From contig JAEXPQ010000303.1 of the NCBI GenBank assembly GCA_023446735.1, forward strand, positions 1-36,831: DNA of 36,831 nt, read 5' to 3'. The notes under the pieces are model-generated. The model worked only from the letters and a program-made list of their open reading frames with translations. It ran no database searches and was not told where the DNA came from. A program made the position numbers and the translations under genes. Below are positions 34,159 to 36,831 of this stretch, piece after piece (the first letter of the stretch is position 1; every line of letters begins with the position of its first letter). Source of the DNA: Verrucomicrobiota bacterium (GTDB taxonomy: Bacteria > Verrucomicrobiota > Verrucomicrobiia > Opitutales > Opitutaceae).

Positions 34159-35507
34159 ACGCCGCGCTGCCTCCTCTCCTGCCGATCGAGCCGTTCATCC
34201 GGCCGGCCGCCGGCGCCGTCACCCTGCCGGGCTCGAAGAGCCTGACCAACCGCGCGCTCCTCCTCGCCGCCCTCTGCGACCAACCCGTCGAGCTGCGCGG
34301 CGCCCTCTTCAGCGAGGACACCGAGATCATGTCCGCCGCCTTGCGCGAGCTGGGCATCCCAGTCGAGGCCAACGCGGCCGCGCACACCTTCCGCATCTCC
34401 GGCTCCGCCGGTCGCCTGCCCGATTCCGAGGCCGCGATCCACGTGGGCAACGCCGGCACCGCCGCGCGTTTCCTCACCGCGCTCTGCGCCGCCGCCGGCC
34501 GCGGCGTGTATCACTTCGACGGCGTCGAGGCGATGCGCCGCCGCCCGATGGGCGGTCTGATCGAGGCGCTCACCAAGCTCGGCGCCGAGTTCACCTTCCT
34601 CGGCCAGCCGGGCTGTTTCCCCTTCCAGCTCCACGCCACCGGCCTGCGTGGCGGCACCGTCGAGATCGATGCCCGCGAGAGCAGCCAGATGCTATCGGCC
34701 CTGCTCATGGTCGCGCCGCTCTGCGCCGCGCCGCTGCGCATCAGGCTCGTCGGCGGCGTGCGCTGGCCCTTCGTGGCGATGACGCTGCGCCAGATGGCCC
34801 AGTTCGGCCAGCCCACCGCTGCGCTCGCCGCCGCCCCGGCCGCCGAGTTCGACGTGCCGTGGGGCCACGCCTTCGCCGCCCCCGCCGCGTACCCGATCGA
34901 GCCCGACGCCACCGCCGCCTCCTACTTCCTCGCGCTGCCGCTCGCCACCGGCGGCGCCGTGCGCGTCGCCGGCCTGCCCGAGGCGGGCGAGAGCCTGCAG
35001 GGCGACCTCGCCTTCGCCGAGGTGGTCGCCCGCGTCGGCCTCAGCCTCCGCCGCGAGGGCGCCGCGCTCGTGAGCACGTTGCCCGCCGGCGCGAAGCCCC
35101 GCGGTGTCGACGCCGACTTCAACACCTTCTCCGACACCTTCCTCACCCTCGCCGCGCTGGCGCCGCTGCTCGACGGCCCGACCACCCTCCGCGGCCTCGC
35201 GCATACCCGCAAACAGGAGACCGACCGCGTCGCCGGCATGACGGCCGAGCTGCGCCGCCTCGGCCAGGAGGTCGTCGAGACCGAGGACACGCTCGTCATC
35301 ACGCCGCGCCCGCTGCAGGCCGCGGAGATCGAGACCTACCGCGACCACCGTTTCGCGATGAGCTTCGGCGTGCTGGGATGCCGCGACCTCCGGGGCGACG
35401 GCCGCCCGTGGCTGACCGTGCGCGACCCCGCCTGTTGCGCGAAGACGTTCCCGAACTTCTTCGACGTCCTCGCCGGCCTGCACGCGAGCTCCCATCCCGC
35501 GCCATGA
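34155..35507 (+). CDS. aroA: 3-phosphoshikimate 1-carboxyvinyltransferase (EPSP synthase)
   Basis: The 450-residue enzyme joins phosphoenolpyruvate to shikimate-3-phosphate in the sixth step of the shikimate pathway. It has the family's signatures: LPGSKSLTNRALLLAAL with the substrate-binding Lys and Ser, GNAGTAARFLTAL (PEP-site glycine loop), RRRPMGGLIEALTKLGA, ESSQMLSALLM, NTFSDTFLTLAALAPLL (catalytic Asp), KQETDRVAGM, and YRDHRFAMSFGVLG near the end. The length is normal. The ATG at 34155 overlaps the tyrA stop by four bases, and its own stop overlaps the cmk start in the same way. The gene therefore shares a transcript with tyrosine synthesis, nucleotide and lipid genes. Confidence 0.96.
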   Translation: MNAALPPLLPIEPFIRPAAGAVTLPGSKSLTNRALLLAALCDQPVELRGALFSEDTEIMSAALRELGIPVEANAAAHTFRISGSAGRLPDSEAAIHVGNAGTAARFLTALCAAAGRGVYHFDGVEAMRRRPMGGLIEALTKLGAEFTFLGQPGCFPFQLHATGLRGGTVEIDARESSQMLSALLMVAPLCAAPLRIRLVGGVRWPFVAMTLRQMAQFGQPTAALAAAPAAEFDVPWGHAFAAPAAYPIEPDATAASYFLALPLATGGAVRVAGLPEAGESLQGDLAFAEVVARVGLSLRREGAALVSTLPAGAKPRGVDADFNTFSDTFLTLAALAPLLDGPTTLRGLAHTRKQETDRVAGMTAELRRLGQEVVETEDTLVITPRPLQAAEIETYRDHRFAMSFGVLGCRDLRGDGRPWLTVRDPACCAKTFPNFFDVLAGLHASSHPAP

Positions 35508-36181
35508 GCACCGCCCCCGCATTCCTCATCGTCGCCATCGACGGCGGCGCCGCCTCCGGCAAGTCGTCCACCTCCCGGGCGCTCAGCGAGCGTTTCCACC
35601 TCCTGCACGTCGACACCGGTTCGCACTACCGCTTCGTCACCCACCAGCTGCTCGAGCGCGGCGTGTCGCCGGAAAATGAAGCCGCCGTGGTCGCCGCCCT
35701 CGCGGCGCTGCCGCTCGGCCAGCGTGTGGTCGGCCGCAGCTCGGTGATCGAGATCGCCGGCCGGATCCCCGGCGAGGAGATCCGCGGCCCGCGGGTGAAC
35801 GAGAACGTGTCGAAGTTCGCCGCGGTGCCGGCCGTGCGCCGCTTCCTCCTCGAGTACCAGCGCAGCCAGGCCGCGGTCGCCCGCGCCGGTGGGTTCCGCG
35901 GGCTGATCATGGAAGGCCGCGACATCGGTTCGGTGATCTTCCCCGAGGCCGACTTCCGCTTCTTCCTGCACGCCGATCCGGTCGAGCGCGCCCGCCGCCG
36001 CGCCGCCGAGGGCCAGACCGACTCGATCGCCGAACGCGACCGGCTCGACGCCGCGCGCAAGACCGCGCCGTTCGTCTGCCCGGCCGGCGCCACCCCGATC
36101 GATTCCACACACATGAACCTCGCGCAGGTCGTCGATCACCTCGCGGCCCTCATCGCCCCGCGGCTTGGCGCCGCGTCGTAG
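35504..36181 (+). CDS. cmk: Cytidylate kinase
   Basis: The 225-residue enzyme phosphorylates CMP and dCMP using ATP. It has the P-loop IDGGAASGKSSTSRAL, the CMP-binding segment HVDTGSHYRFVT, and EIRGPRVNENVSKFAAVPAVR. Next come the LIMEGRDIGSVIFPEADFRF motif and the lid region DPVERARRRAAEGQ. The C-terminus PIDSTHMNLAQVVDHL is the usual last motif. The length is typical. Most cytidylate kinases have DTGA(M/L)YR where this protein has DTGSHYR, a small departure. The start overlaps the aroA stop (ATGA), so it is translationally coupled. plsC follows three bases after its stop. Confidence 0.93.
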   Translation: MSTAPAFLIVAIDGGAASGKSSTSRALSERFHLLHVDTGSHYRFVTHQLLERGVSPENEAAVVAALAALPLGQRVVGRSSVIEIAGRIPGEEIRGPRVNENVSKFAAVPAVRRFLLEYQRSQAAVARAGGFRGLIMEGRDIGSVIFPEADFRFFLHADPVERARRRAAEGQTDSIAERDRLDAARKTAPFVCPAGATPIDSTHMNLAQVVDHLAALIAPRLGAAS

Positions 36182-36184
36182 CCC

Positions 36185-36820
36185 ATGAACTTGCACGTGC
36201 TCTACTGGCTCTGCCGGCAGTTCCTCTGCATCGCCTCCGATGTCGCGTTCCGCGGCGAGGTCATCGGCGTCGACAACGTCCCGCGCCACGGTCCGTTCCT
36301 CATCGCGTCGAACCACTGCAGCCACCTCGACCCGCCGTTCCTCGGCTGCCAGATCCCGCACCGGATCCGCTTCTTCGCCCGCAAGACCCTCTGGAAGCCC
36401 GGCATCCCCAACTGGTGGATGAATCACATCGAGTGCATCCCCGTCGACCGCGACGGCGCCGATGTCGCCGCAATGAAGAAGACCATCGCGGCAATGGAGT
36501 CGGGCAACGTCGTCATCCTCTTCCCCGAGGGCACCCGCTCGATGGACGGCAAGCTCCAGCCCGCCAAGTCCGGCGTGGGCATGATCGCCTGCAAGACCGG
36601 CGTGCCGGTTGTCCCCGCGCGTATCTTCGGCTCGTTCGAGGCGTTCGGCCGCAACGCCAAGTTCCCGCGGCCCCACCCCATCTCCTACGTCATCGGCAAG
36701 CCGCTGCTGCCCGCCGACTACGACGATCCCGCCGCCGGCAAACAGCGCTACCAACTCGCCTCCGAGCGCATCATGGCTTCCATCGCCGCGCTTGAGTTGC
36801 CCGCCCCCCCACTGCTCTGA
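36185..36820 (+). CDS. plsC: 1-acyl-sn-glycerol-3-phosphate acyltransferase
   Basis: The 211-residue membrane-associated enzyme adds the second acyl chain in phosphatidic acid synthesis. It carries the acyltransferase motif I (SNHCSHLDPPFLG, catalytic His and Asp spaced HX4D), a motif II-like RFFARKTLWKPGIPNWWM, motif III VILFPEGTRSMDGKL, and a motif IV-like VPVVPARIFGSFEAF. The N-terminal LYWLCRQFLCIASDVAFRG is the usual membrane-contacting start. It begins three bases after the cmk stop, so it belongs to the same operon. The gene ends 11 bases before the window edge, complete. Confidence 0.93.
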   Translation: MNLHVLYWLCRQFLCIASDVAFRGEVIGVDNVPRHGPFLIASNHCSHLDPPFLGCQIPHRIRFFARKTLWKPGIPNWWMNHIECIPVDRDGADVAAMKKTIAAMESGNVVILFPEGTRSMDGKLQPAKSGVGMIACKTGVPVVPARIFGSFEAFGRNAKFPRPHPISYVIGKPLLPADYDDPAAGKQRYQLASERIMASIAALELPAPPLL

Positions 36821-36831
36821 TTCCCCCTTCC

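Noticed and set aside
35336..36754. 472-codon minus-strand frame opposite cmk and plsC
   Set aside because: It lies opposite two clearly identified genes and has no recognisable motif.

Overview
The window is very GC-rich and its genes are densely packed. It looks like a chromosomal segment of a Verrucomicrobiota bacterium, most likely from the Opitutaceae or a close relative. This rests on the tyrA-aroA-cmk-plsC gene order, the many secreted plant-polysaccharide enzymes with Ig-like repeats, and start codons that almost never have a Shine-Dalgarno sequence. The assignment is inference; no rRNA or marker search was possible. No tRNA, rRNA, CRISPR array, transposase or phage gene was seen.

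Left edge (1-2702): the 3' part of a LysR-type regulator, then a Pol-beta-type nucleotidyltransferase of the RlaP/YcgL kind. This overlaps (ATGA) a broken HD-domain phosphohydrolase gene, which has a one-base frameshift and loses its 3' half where a convergent inositol-monophosphatase-family gene begins. The pair looks like the remnant of a nucleic-acid repair cassette.

Central island (2973-24795): five consecutive same-strand genes for large exported proteins. They are a GH10 xylanase, a C10 cysteine peptidase, a PL11-type rhamnogalacturonan lyase, a second C10 peptidase, and a giant (~2850 aa) repeat protein that begins with a DUF4347 domain. Their N-terminal domains are unrelated, but all five end in the same ~267-residue C-terminal domain (called CTD here), preceded by an Ig-like domain. 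Every copy carries an Asp-Ser-Cys-Gly motif whose Cys lies exactly 29 residues before the last residue. This shared module is the strongest candidate in the window for an undescribed system. It could be a sorting, anchoring or assembly domain that places plant-cell-wall and protein-degrading enzymes on the same surface. No secretion machinery for it is encoded here.

Right part (25118-36820): an ABC-2-type ATPase without an adjacent permease, a soluble receiver-histidine kinase hybrid, RmuC, a small PEGA-like lipoprotein (minus strand), a secreted DUF5060/GH5-like glycosidase that lacks the CTD, an aquaporin (minus strand), and the tightly coupled operon tyrA-aroA-cmk-plsC for aromatic amino acid, nucleotide and phospholipid synthesis.

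The island together with the GH5-like enzyme suggests a heterotroph that attacks hemicellulose, pectin and associated protein, with housekeeping genes on both sides.
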